Of a DNA stretch of 36,026 nucleotides, positions 15,887 to 24,011 are shown piece by piece. The stretch is taken from positions 1 through 36,026 of the forward strand of contig JAFAQT010000032.1 in the NCBI GenBank assembly GCA_019246215.1, given 5' to 3'. A program made the translations under genes and the position numbers. This DNA comes from Verrucomicrobiota bacterium. GTDB taxonomy: Bacteria; Verrucomicrobiota; Verrucomicrobiia; Chthoniobacterales; JAFAMB01. The first letter of the stretch is position 1, and each line of letters opens with the position of its first letter. The notes below the pieces were generated by a model that was not told the origin of the DNA, ran no database searches, and saw only the letters and a program-made list of their open reading frames with translations.

Positions 15887-17377
15887 ATGCAATTGGCAGA
15901 TCTAATTCAAGGGCTGAGCGTGAAATCGATTCATGGATCGATTGATCGAGAGGTAACGGGGATCCGGTATGATTCACGCCGGGTAACCTCTGGCAATCTA
16001 TTTGTAGCCGTGCGGGGCGCCTCCTTCGACGGGCATTCGTTCATCGAACAAGCTGTCGGCCAAGGCGCTGTTGCGGTAGTCGAAGAGCAGCCGGCTCTTT
16101 CTCATCGTGCGACAGCCATCGTTGTCCCGGATTCACGCGAGGCCCTCGCCCAATTGGCCGCCACGTTTTTTGGTTATCCCTCTCGCAATTTAAGAATGAT
16201 TGGCGTGACCGGAACCAACGGCAAGAGCACCACGACCTTTCTGATCAAGCACTTGCTCGAGCGTGCAAATCAATCAACGGGCCTCATAGGCACCGTGCAA
16301 TACGAGGTTGGCCAACGTCTCCTGCCCGCGCCGCGGACCACCCCCGAATCGCTCGATCTGCAGGAACTCCTGAGTCAGTGCGTCTCCGCCGGTTGCAGAA
16401 ATGTCGTCGTCGAAGTCTCATCCCACGCACTAAGTCAGGGTCGCGCAAACCAAATGGAGTTTGATGTCGGCGCTTTCACGAATTTGACGCGGGACCATTT
16501 GGATTTTCACCATGGAATGAAGGGTTACTTTGAAGCGAAGGCTCGCTTGTTCGAGAGCCTGCGGAAGAACCGAAACAAGGAAGGAAAAGCCGTCATCAAT
16601 GTCGACGATCCGTACGGGCAGCAGCTGGTCGCACGGTTTGGCAAAGATCTTCCGATAATCACCTATGGAATGGGCGCGAGAGCGGAATTTCGCGCCAGTG
16701 ATTTCAAGGTGGAGATGAATGGAACTTCCTATTGCTTGGATGCGAAGGACAAGAGTTATTTTGTGCGTCTTCCATTAATCGGGAGGTTTAATATTTACAA
16801 TTCGCTCGCCGCATTAGCGGCAGCCAATGCGGTGGGTCTGGATCTACGGACCGCGGTGCTCGCACTCGCCAAAGCGCCCCAGATTCCCGGGCGCCTCGAG
16901 GCTGTGCCGGCAAAGCGGAAGTTTCAGGTATTTGTCGACTACGCGCACACCGATGATGCATTGATGAACGTCGTCAAAACCTGTCGCGATCTGAATCCAA
17001 ACCGGTTGATCCTTGTCTTCGGATGCGGCGGAAACAGGGACAAAACAAAGCGTCCTTTGATGGGCTCTGTTGCAGACCAATTCGCCGACTACGCGTTCAT
17101 CACCTCAGACAATCCGCGAAAGGAGGATCCGGAGTCGATCATTCGCGATGTTGAAGCCGGGTTCAAAAATAAGAACTACGAAAAGATTGTCGATCGGAAA
17201 GAGGCGATTGGGCGGGCGATCGCGATGGCCCAGCCAAGAGATATTGTTTTGATCGCCGGGAAAGGCCATGAAAAATTTCAGGAATTTGGCGATCACATCG
17301 TCCCGTTTGACGATGTTGAGATAGCCGGTCGGGTATTGGAGGAACATCCGGTGGAGTTGTCAAGGCATGGATCCTAG
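15887..17377 (+). CDS. murE: UDP-MurNAc-L-Ala-D-Glu:meso-diaminopimelate ligase
   Basis: This 496-residue Mur ligase adds the third amino acid of the peptidoglycan stem in the cytoplasm, using ATP. It has an N-terminal UDP-substrate domain (YDSRRVTSGNLFVA), the ATP loop GTNGKST (109-115), and the VEVSSHALSQGR and FTNLTRDHLDFH segments. The C-terminal domain has DNPRKEDP near 410. The DNPR motif is the known mark of meso-diaminopimelate, rather than lysine, specificity, so this organism's cell wall should be of the DAP type. Its 3' end overlaps murF by 11 bases. Confidence 0.96.
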   Translation: MQLADLIQGLSVKSIHGSIDREVTGIRYDSRRVTSGNLFVAVRGASFDGHSFIEQAVGQGAVAVVEEQPALSHRATAIVVPDSREALAQLAATFFGYPSRNLRMIGVTGTNGKSTTTFLIKHLLERANQSTGLIGTVQYEVGQRLLPAPRTTPESLDLQELLSQCVSAGCRNVVVEVSSHALSQGRANQMEFDVGAFTNLTRDHLDFHHGMKGYFEAKARLFESLRKNRNKEGKAVINVDDPYGQQLVARFGKDLPIITYGMGARAEFRASDFKVEMNGTSYCLDAKDKSYFVRLPLIGRFNIYNSLAALAAANAVGLDLRTAVLALAKAPQIPGRLEAVPAKRKFQVFVDYAHTDDALMNVVKTCRDLNPNRLILVFGCGGNRDKTKRPLMGSVADQFADYAFITSDNPRKEDPESIIRDVEAGFKNKNYEKIVDRKEAIGRAIAMAQPRDIVLIAGKGHEKFQEFGDHIVPFDDVEIAGRVLEEHPVELSRHGS

Positions 17378-18755
17378 GACACTTGAACAAATCGCAGCGC
17401 TCGTGGGTGGCCAACTCCACGGACCCGGCCACGGCAAAGTGACGAGGGTGGTCACCGATTCGCGGTTGATTCGGGCCGGCGAATTTTTTGTGGCCCTTTG
17501 TGGTCCACAGTTTGACGGACACACTTTCTTACCGGCGGTTAAAGAGGCGGCGGCAGTCGGTGCCTTGGTGAGCGACTTGAATCTCCATCTTGACGGGTTC
17601 ACCCAAATCGTGGTGCCGGATACCCTCGCCGCCCTGCAGCGACTTGCTCGTGCCTACCGAACTGAGCTTCCACTCAAGGCAATCGGGGTGACTGGAAGCA
17701 GTGGCAAAACCAGTACGAAAGAGATGATCGCCTCGGTGCTCAGGGAAAGATTTGCCGTAGCCAAGACGATTGGAAATTATAATAACCATATAGGATTACC
17801 TCTGACGGTTCTCGGGGCGAGCAGCGCGGACGACTTCGGTGTCTTCGAAATGGGCATGAATCACGCAGGCGAACTCGCGCCGCTTTGTGAAATTGCTCAG
17901 CCGGACGCTTCAGTCATTGTCAATATCGGTACGGCTCATCTTGGTCATCTTTATACCCGCGACGCGATCGCGGCGGAAAAAGCCGTTGTTGCTGAGGCCA
18001 CTGCCTCAGGGGGCTTCGTTGTCCTCAATGCCGATGACGATTTTACGGACTGGATCGCCGCACGCTGCAAAGCACGCGTTGTTCTGGCAGGGTTAAATCG
18101 AGGGCAAGTTAAGGCGCAGAACATTCATGAGTCCGCTAAGGGCGCGACCTTTACGTTGATCCATCAGCAAGAGTCAACTCAGGTTGTGCTGCCGGTGCAT
18201 GGTGAACATATGGTCGCCAATGCCTGCATGGCTGCTGCTGTCGGCCTCCAATTCGGACTGACGCTCGAAGAATGTGCTGCCGGGTTGGCAAAGACTGCGA
18301 TTCCCGGGAACAGGCTTAAAATACAAAATATCGGGCCGCTCCTAGTGATCAACGATGCTTACAACGCGAATCCCGATTCGATGTTGGCAGCACTGAAAGC
18401 CGCGACTCAATTAACGGTCCAAGGCCGACGAGTAGCGGCTCTTGGCCGGATGGGAGAGCTTGGAAAAGAATCTGAAGCGGCTCATCGGCGAGTGGGAAGA
18501 GCTGTCGCGGAGTTCGAATTCGACTATCTGGTGACTGTCGGGGATGAAGCTCGGTTGACCGCGGATTCTGCGAGTTCTGCCGGTCTAAAATCTGTCGATC
18601 GGACCGACACCCATGAGCAAGCGATCGAAGCACTGCTCAACTACCTGGAACCCGGTGATCTACTGCTGGTAAAAGGGAGTCTTTCCTCCGCGATGGATCG
18701 TGTTGTCCATGGACTTGGAGCAGTTTTCGATCAAGCCAAGTGGAGGTCGCCGTGA
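17367..18755 (+). CDS. murF: UDP-MurNAc-tripeptide:D-Ala-D-Ala ligase
   Basis: This is a 462-residue Mur ligase that adds the D-Ala-D-Ala dipeptide to make UDP-MurNAc-pentapeptide. Recognisable parts are DSRLIRAGEFFVAL in the N-domain, the ATP loop GSSGKTST (110-117), TIGNYNNHIGLPLT, FEMGMNHAGE and NDAYNANPDSM. Length is typical. It overlaps murE by 11 bases and mraY by one base (TGATG), so its expression is tied to both neighbours. The D-Ala-D-Ala donor is made by ddl downstream in the same cluster. Confidence 0.96.
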   Translation: MDPRTLEQIAALVGGQLHGPGHGKVTRVVTDSRLIRAGEFFVALCGPQFDGHTFLPAVKEAAAVGALVSDLNLHLDGFTQIVVPDTLAALQRLARAYRTELPLKAIGVTGSSGKTSTKEMIASVLRERFAVAKTIGNYNNHIGLPLTVLGASSADDFGVFEMGMNHAGELAPLCEIAQPDASVIVNIGTAHLGHLYTRDAIAAEKAVVAEATASGGFVVLNADDDFTDWIAARCKARVVLAGLNRGQVKAQNIHESAKGATFTLIHQQESTQVVLPVHGEHMVANACMAAAVGLQFGLTLEECAAGLAKTAIPGNRLKIQNIGPLLVINDAYNANPDSMLAALKAATQLTVQGRRVAALGRMGELGKESEAAHRRVGRAVAEFEFDYLVTVGDEARLTADSASSAGLKSVDRTDTHEQAIEALLNYLEPGDLLLVKGSLSSAMDRVVHGLGAVFDQAKWRSP

Positions 18756-19864
18756 TGTTCTATTTGTATTACCTGAGCCAGGGACCGAACGCTATCGCCG
18801 GAGGATTCAACGTCTTCCAGTATGTCTCGTTTCGAGCGGTATGCGCCGCGATCACGGCCTTCCTACTTTGTCTTGTATTTGGGAATTGGTTGATCCGTAA
18901 GTTAACATCCCTCAAATTCGGACAGCCGATTCGAACGGCGGACGAGGTCCACCGCCTTTTTGAACTGCACGGCGCCAAGAAGGGGACTCCTACGATGGGT
19001 GGAGTATTCTTCATGGGCTCAGTCGTAGTTTCCACTATCATCTGGGCGCGACCGGATAACGGCTTCATCTGGCTCTGTCTCTTCACGATTATTTTTACTG
19101 CTGGCCTCGGATTCGTGGATGATTATATCAAAGTTACCAGGAAAAAATCGGATGGTGTCCCGGGCCGGACCAAATTGATCTGTCAATTTATCCTGGCGGC
19201 AATCGTGACCGCGTTTTTCTTGCTGAATCCCTCGCTTGAGGTGCAGGCCAAGGAACTTTATATCCCTTTTTTTAAAGAGCCGATCATTGCCAATCTCGGG
19301 TGGTTCACGCTCGTGTTCTTTGCGATCGTGATTGTGGGAACGTCAAATGCCGTGAATTTGACCGATGGCCTGGATGGACTTGCGACTGGCTGCACCGTGA
19401 CTGTGGCTTCTACCTACGCGATTCTGGCTTACGCCGCCGGGAACATCGCGGTAGCAACCTATCTGGACCTGCCCTTTTATCGTCAGAGCGAGGAACTAAC
19501 GATCCTTTGCACCGCGCTTGCTGGCGCAGGTCTCGGGTTTCTATGGTTTAACTGTCACCCTGCGAAAGTATTCATGGGTGATACCGGATCGCTCTCGATC
19601 GGAGGGACCTTGGGTGTGGTAGCCATCTGCTGTAAACAAGAGCTCCTTCTCATTGTGATCGGAGGAATTTTTGTGATCGAGGCGCTCTCAGTGATTCTTC
19701 AGGTGCTGAGCTTTAAGCTTACAGGCAAACGGATTCTTCTCATGTCTCCGTTACACCATCATTTCGAACTCAAGGGCTGGAAAGAGAATACAGTGATCGT
19801 CCGGTTCTGGATCATGTCTCTGATGTTTGCGTTTCTGGGACTGGCCACCTTGAAATTGCGATGA
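18755..19864 (+). CDS. mraY: Phospho-MurNAc-pentapeptide transferase (lipid I synthase)
   Basis: This 369-residue polytopic membrane enzyme transfers phospho-MurNAc-pentapeptide to undecaprenyl phosphate, giving lipid I. Signatures are KKGTPTMGGVFF, the aspartate pair FVDDYIKV, NLTDGLDGLATG, GDTGSLSIGG and SPLHHHFELKGW. About ten hydrophobic helices are visible. I moved the start from GTG 18740 to ATG 18755, which has GGAGG 9 bases upstream and overlaps the murF stop by one base. Its stop overlaps murD (ATGA). Confidence 0.97.
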   Translation: MFYLYYLSQGPNAIAGGFNVFQYVSFRAVCAAITAFLLCLVFGNWLIRKLTSLKFGQPIRTADEVHRLFELHGAKKGTPTMGGVFFMGSVVVSTIIWARPDNGFIWLCLFTIIFTAGLGFVDDYIKVTRKKSDGVPGRTKLICQFILAAIVTAFFLLNPSLEVQAKELYIPFFKEPIIANLGWFTLVFFAIVIVGTSNAVNLTDGLDGLATGCTVTVASTYAILAYAAGNIAVATYLDLPFYRQSEELTILCTALAGAGLGFLWFNCHPAKVFMGDTGSLSIGGTLGVVAICCKQELLLIVIGGIFVIEALSVILQVLSFKLTGKRILLMSPLHHHFELKGWKENTVIVRFWIMSLMFAFLGLATLKLR

Positions 19865-21177
19865 AGTTCGACCGCAGACGAGCAGCCGTTTTAGGGATGG
19901 GGGCCAGCGGAGAAGCCGCTGCCCGGCTGCTACATAGTCGAGGCGCTAACGTTACGGTCTTTGATAGTGGGAAACCGGAGGCGCAAAGAATTCGGCTCCT
20001 GCAAGATCTTGGAATTTCAACCATCGTCGGCGAAGCAGCTGAGAGGGCAAAGGCCGATTACGAAATGACGATATTGAGCCCTGGGATTGATCCCGCGGTG
20101 CCACTCGTAGAGAACTTTCGCCGCCAGGGCGCAACGTTCATCGGAGAACTCGAGCTTGCATTCCGCTTCTGTGAGCGTCCCGTCATCGCGATCACAGGTA
20201 CGAACGGCAAGACGACTACCACCCAGCTGATTGAATCCATCTTAAATGGGGCAGGTCATCGCACAGTCGCCTGTGGAAACATAGGATTGCCGTTTGCCGA
20301 AGCAGTTCAGCGGCAGGCTGAGTTTGACTTCTTCACGGTGGAAGTTAGCTCTTTTCAATTGGAGACAATTTCTTCGTTTCGTCCGGATGTAGCTGTCTGG
20401 CTGAACCTCTCTCCGGATCATCTGGATCGTTATCCGAATATGGCCGAGTACCGGACAGCAAAATTGCGAATCTTTGAAAATCAAAGATCAATCGACTATG
20501 CGATAACGAACTACTCGGACGATTTACCCGGCATTGTCGCCACACGAGTTACGTTCAGCGCCTACTCGAATAGTGCTGACTTCATTCTGGATGGAGACAC
20601 AATTTGCTTTCGGAACGAACCGCTTCTCAGGATGGCAGAGACGCATCTGTCCGGAATTCATAATGCCGAGAACCTGATGGCTGCGCTGGGCGCCGCGCAG
20701 GCCCTGAAGGTCCCCTTCGAGAAGGCGAAATGTGGGCTGACAAAATATCGGCTTCCCCCGCACCGCTGCGAGAAAGTTGGAGAAATCGACGGGGTGAGTT
20801 TCATCAACGACTCAAAAGCAACTAATCTGGATGCACTGGCCAAAGCGTTGGAATCGCAGCCCAGACCGATCGTCTTGATTGCGGGCGGAAAAGACAAAGG
20901 GTTCGAATTCGATGCGCTCGCCGGGTTGGTTCACGCCAAGGTGAAGTACGCCGTTTTAATAGGGGAAATGGCCGATCGAATATTTCGGACCTGGTCGGAG
21001 GTTGCCCCATGTTCACGTGCAAAAACGCTGCAAGCGGCGATCGATCGGGCACGACGGCACAGTCTCCCGGGAGATGTGGTGCTTTTCTCGCCGGGGACCT
21101 CTTCATTCGACATGTTTCAAAACTATGCCGATCGCGGTAATCAGTTCCGCGAAATCATTCAGGAGTTAGCCAGGTGA
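19861..21177 (+). CDS. murD: UDP-MurNAc-L-alanine:D-glutamate ligase
   Basis: This 438-residue cytoplasmic Mur ligase adds D-glutamate to UDP-MurNAc-L-Ala. It begins with the dinucleotide-like GMGASGEAAARLL. It also carries the ILSPGIDP segment, the ATP loop GTNGKTTT at about 118-125, VEVSSFQLE, NLSPDHLDRY, the late HRCEKVGEIDG, and NDSKATN. Length and order of motifs are normal. It is joined to mraY and to the following LysM gene by 4-base overlaps. Confidence 0.96.
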   Translation: MKFDRRRAAVLGMGASGEAAARLLHSRGANVTVFDSGKPEAQRIRLLQDLGISTIVGEAAERAKADYEMTILSPGIDPAVPLVENFRRQGATFIGELELAFRFCERPVIAITGTNGKTTTTQLIESILNGAGHRTVACGNIGLPFAEAVQRQAEFDFFTVEVSSFQLETISSFRPDVAVWLNLSPDHLDRYPNMAEYRTAKLRIFENQRSIDYAITNYSDDLPGIVATRVTFSAYSNSADFILDGDTICFRNEPLLRMAETHLSGIHNAENLMAALGAAQALKVPFEKAKCGLTKYRLPPHRCEKVGEIDGVSFINDSKATNLDALAKALESQPRPIVLIAGGKDKGFEFDALAGLVHAKVKYAVLIGEMADRIFRTWSEVAPCSRAKTLQAAIDRARRHSLPGDVVLFSPGTSSFDMFQNYADRGNQFREIIQELAR

Positions 21178-21734
21178 GAATCATAAGAAGACCTCTCAGA
21201 GTACCGTCAAGGAAAAAGCTTCGAGCAGCCGCGCATCGGTCCCCAGCAAAATACACCGAAGAAGACTATGCTGCTGAGGAGCCTAACGTAAAATTATCGC
21301 GGGCGTTCGTGGTCGTTCTGTTGCTTCACGTTGTCGCCGTGGGTGGAATCTTCGCGTTCAGCGCGCTTAAGGACCATCAAACAGGGAGCTCAACGGGAAA
21401 ACCGGAATCAGCCGGGCAAAAGCCTCCGACAACCCAAAGCAACGCCGGCCGGGAATCAGGAACGGCGGACAAACCTGCCGGCAAAGCGGTCCCGGCGGAG
21501 GTGCAAAAAATTGTGGATTCTTCACACGTCCCAGGGAACAGCAGCGCAAAGTCTCAGAGTAGTGGCATCGCACAGGAGGCCGGAGAATCCGCGAGAGTAT
21601 ACGTTGTCCAAAGAGGAGATTCGCCCGCGGCGATCGCGAAGAAATTCAAAGTTAGTTATGCGGATTTGTTAAGGACGAACAATATAGAAGATCCTAAGAG
21701 GCTGCAGATAGGCCAAAAGTTAGTGATCCCGTGA
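21174..21734 (+). CDS. Membrane-anchored LysM-domain protein within the dcw cluster
   Basis: This is a 186-residue protein with a basic cytoplasmic tail, one transmembrane helix (about 43-65), a Gly/Ser/Pro/Lys-rich linker (about 70-138) and a C-terminal LysM domain (about 142-186, YVVQRGDSPAAIAKKFKVSY ... LQIGQKLVIP). LysM binds the N-acetylglucosamine parts of peptidoglycan, so the protein should tether the inner membrane to the wall or sense it. It starts at GTG inside the murD stop codon and lies before ftsW. It is not part of the canonical dcw set, so its placement suggests a division or septal-wall role. That role is inference. Confidence 0.87.
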   Translation: MRIIRRPLRVPSRKKLRAAAHRSPAKYTEEDYAAEEPNVKLSRAFVVVLLLHVVAVGGIFAFSALKDHQTGSSTGKPESAGQKPPTTQSNAGRESGTADKPAGKAVPAEVQKIVDSSHVPGNSSAKSQSSGIAQEAGESARVYVVQRGDSPAAIAKKFKVSYADLLRTNNIEDPKRLQIGQKLVIP

Positions 21735-21767
21735 AGTGTGTTACTCACGGAGGCAACCACGCGGTCC

Positions 21768-22913
21768 ATGCATAGACAGAGCGCATATATACTGGTGCTG
21801 GCAGTTGCTGTACTGGTCACTATCGGACTGGTGATGCTTTACAGCACGGGCGCTTTCGCTCCCGACAGTCACGGCGACCAGTTCAATTTCCTGAAGAAAC
21901 AGGGCTTCTGGCTGGGCGTAGGATTTGTTTTTTCCATTCTATTCGCGCTGCTCGACTATCATCGATTGGAGAAGGGCTGGTTCGCATTGTTTCCGATCGC
22001 ATTAGGGTTGTTAACTCTCTGCTTCATTCGTCCGATCGGCATGAGAATCAATGGTTCGTGGCGTTGGATTCATGCGGGACCAGTGACGTTTCAACCTTCG
22101 GAACTGGCCAAACTGGTTGCGATTATTTTTGTGGCGTGGTGGTTCTCCAAATTTGAGACGAAATGCAAACGGATCCTCATGGGGCTGATCTTCCCGGTTG
22201 CAGTGGTAGCGACGCTTCTGGTGCCGATTGTGTTGGAGACCGATCTAGGAACGACGCTGCTGATCGGCGCAACAGTTCTTCTCATCATGTTCGTCGCTGG
22301 GGCCAGTCCGAAATATCTGGGGCCATTAGTGATCGCCAGTGTCGCTGCTCTCGTTGGGATTGCTTGGCACATCTCTCAACGGCAGGGTCGAATTCTGGCG
22401 TTTCTGCATCCCGATCAATACCAGGAGAAAGAAGGTCATCAACAATGGATGGGATTGATCGCCTTCGGTTCCGGAGGCGTGGAAGGTCTCGGTCTGGGGA
22501 ATGGACGACAAAAAATGCTCTACTTACCTTATGCACACACCGATTTTATCTTTCCGGTGATCGGCGAAGAGCTGGGGTTGCGGGTGACACTCGTGGTGGT
22601 GTTTTGTTACCTCTTAATTGTGACATCCGGAATACTCATTGCGCTAAACGCCAAGGACCGATTTGGGATGTTGCTTGGATTTGGTTGTACGGCGATCCTG
22701 GGTTTGCAAGCCGCAATCAATGTTGGCGTAACCACTTCTTTGTTCCCGAACAAAGGGCTTCCGCTGCCGTTTATCAGCTATGGCGGCTCGAATATCTTTT
22801 TTTGCCTGATTTGCATCGGAATCCTGGTCAACATTTACAGGCAAGGCAAAGAAGACGAAACGACTGGAAATACTAAGATGACGGTTCGAATCAGGCATGT
22901 TTCCCGAATCTAG
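21768..22913 (+). CDS. ftsW: Peptidoglycan glycosyltransferase FtsW (SEDS family)
   Basis: This is a 381-residue polytopic protein of the SEDS family, which polymerises lipid II into septal glycan together with FtsI. Seen are about ten hydrophobic helices, the GSWRWIHAGPVTFQPSELAK segment, ETDLGTTLLI with the conserved Asp, FPVIGEELG, and the late PFISYGGSN. I chose ATG 21768 over GTG 21738; a GGAGG lies 12 bases before it, a rather long spacing. It starts 33 bases after the LysM gene, and murG follows after 12 bases. Confidence 0.95.
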   Translation: MHRQSAYILVLAVAVLVTIGLVMLYSTGAFAPDSHGDQFNFLKKQGFWLGVGFVFSILFALLDYHRLEKGWFALFPIALGLLTLCFIRPIGMRINGSWRWIHAGPVTFQPSELAKLVAIIFVAWWFSKFETKCKRILMGLIFPVAVVATLLVPIVLETDLGTTLLIGATVLLIMFVAGASPKYLGPLVIASVAALVGIAWHISQRQGRILAFLHPDQYQEKEGHQQWMGLIAFGSGGVEGLGLGNGRQKMLYLPYAHTDFIFPVIGEELGLRVTLVVVFCYLLIVTSGILIALNAKDRFGMLLGFGCTAILGLQAAINVGVTTSLFPNKGLPLPFISYGGSNIFFCLICIGILVNIYRQGKEDETTGNTKMTVRIRHVSRI

Positions 22914-22925
22914 CCGTTCCTTCTG

Positions 22926-24011
22926 ATGAAAGTCGCAATCGCATGTGGAGGAACGGGCGGACACCTGTTCCCCGGTCTGGCCGTCGCCGAGGTTTTGCGG
23001 AATCGGGGGCATGAGATCCTGCTGCTCATTTCCGAAAAGCAGATAGACGCAGTCGCGGTCGGGGACCGAAAAGAGTTCCGCATTCAGAAGATTCCCGCTG
23101 TCGGCCTGACAAAGGTGGTTTCGATCCAGTTTTTCTTGTTCATCGCGAAGTTCATGAGTGGATTGGTAGACTGCCTGCGTACTTATGGTTCGTTCAAGCC
23201 GGATGCTGTTCTTGGTATGGGGGGGTTCACATCTACCGGACCGATTCTGGCCGGTCGTATAACCGGTCTGCCGACGTTTATCCACGAAGCAAACGCGATT
23301 CCGGGCAAAGCAAATCGGCTGAATGCTTTTCTCTCGAAACAGGTCCTGCTCGGATTCGAGGAGTGTGCGCGCTATTTTCCGAACAAGGCAGTTGAAGTTA
23401 CCGGCACGCCTATTCGCGACAGTCTGCGAGCTCCGGTGGATCGCAGCCGGGCTTTGAGGAATATGCGCCTGAAGAGCGGCTTGCGGACCGTCCTGGTGAT
23501 GGGTGGGAGCCAGGGAGCACATGGCATCAACGAAGCGGTAATAACGGTTCTATCCCGGTTCGTAGAGAAAGAAGTTCAGTTCATCCATCTAACCGGAAAA
23601 CAAGATGAAAACTATGTCTACGAATGTTATCAAAAGGAAGGGATCCCCGCTTTCGTTAGTGCTTTTTACGATCGAATGGAGGAGGCATATAGCGTTGCAG
23701 ACCTGGCGTTAGCCAGGGCTGGAGCCGCCAGCTTGACCGAACTCTCTTACTTCGGTTTACCAACAATCTTGATTCCGTATCCGTTTGCGGCGGAAAATCA
23801 TCAACTTATCAATGCCGAAATTTTTGCGAGACATCGAGTCGCTGAAGTATTAGAAGAGTCGCGTGTCAACGAAGACACCCTGGGCTCATTGATAGAACAT
23901 TTTTTAAATAATGGAGCGACGGTGCACCGTCCTACTGTGCAAACTCAAGCGCCCGGATCGGACACAGCCGCAAATAGGATTGTTGAAATCATCGAGAAAT
24001 TCCGCAAATGA
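22926..24011 (+). CDS. murG: UDP-GlcNAc:lipid I N-acetylglucosaminyltransferase
   Basis: This is a 361-residue GT-B glycosyltransferase at the inner face of the membrane. It converts lipid I to lipid II. It opens with the glycine-rich GGTGGHLFPGLAVAEVL. It has HEANAIPGKANR, a second glycine-rich loop MGGSQGAHGINEA, the donor-site ARAGAASLTELSYFG, and IPYPFAAENHQ. Length is typical. Its stop overlaps the start of murC-murB (ATGA). Confidence 0.97.
   Translation: MKVAIACGGTGGHLFPGLAVAEVLRNRGHEILLLISEKQIDAVAVGDRKEFRIQKIPAVGLTKVVSIQFFLFIAKFMSGLVDCLRTYGSFKPDAVLGMGGFTSTGPILAGRITGLPTFIHEANAIPGKANRLNAFLSKQVLLGFEECARYFPNKAVEVTGTPIRDSLRAPVDRSRALRNMRLKSGLRTVLVMGGSQGAHGINEAVITVLSRFVEKEVQFIHLTGKQDENYVYECYQKEGIPAFVSAFYDRMEEAYSVADLALARAGAASLTELSYFGLPTILIPYPFAAENHQLINAEIFARHRVAEVLEESRVNEDTLGSLIEHFLNNGATVHRPTVQTQAPGSDTAANRIVEIIEKFRK

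Noticed and set aside
22163-22876. 237-residue plus-strand ORF
   Set aside because: It lies wholly inside ftsW in another frame. The translation is Arg/Ser/Cys-rich with no motif, while ftsW is unmistakable.
22644-23522. 292-residue minus-strand ORF
   Set aside because: It is antisense to the end of ftsW and the start of murG. The composition is shadow-like (many Gln, Arg and His) and no motif is seen.
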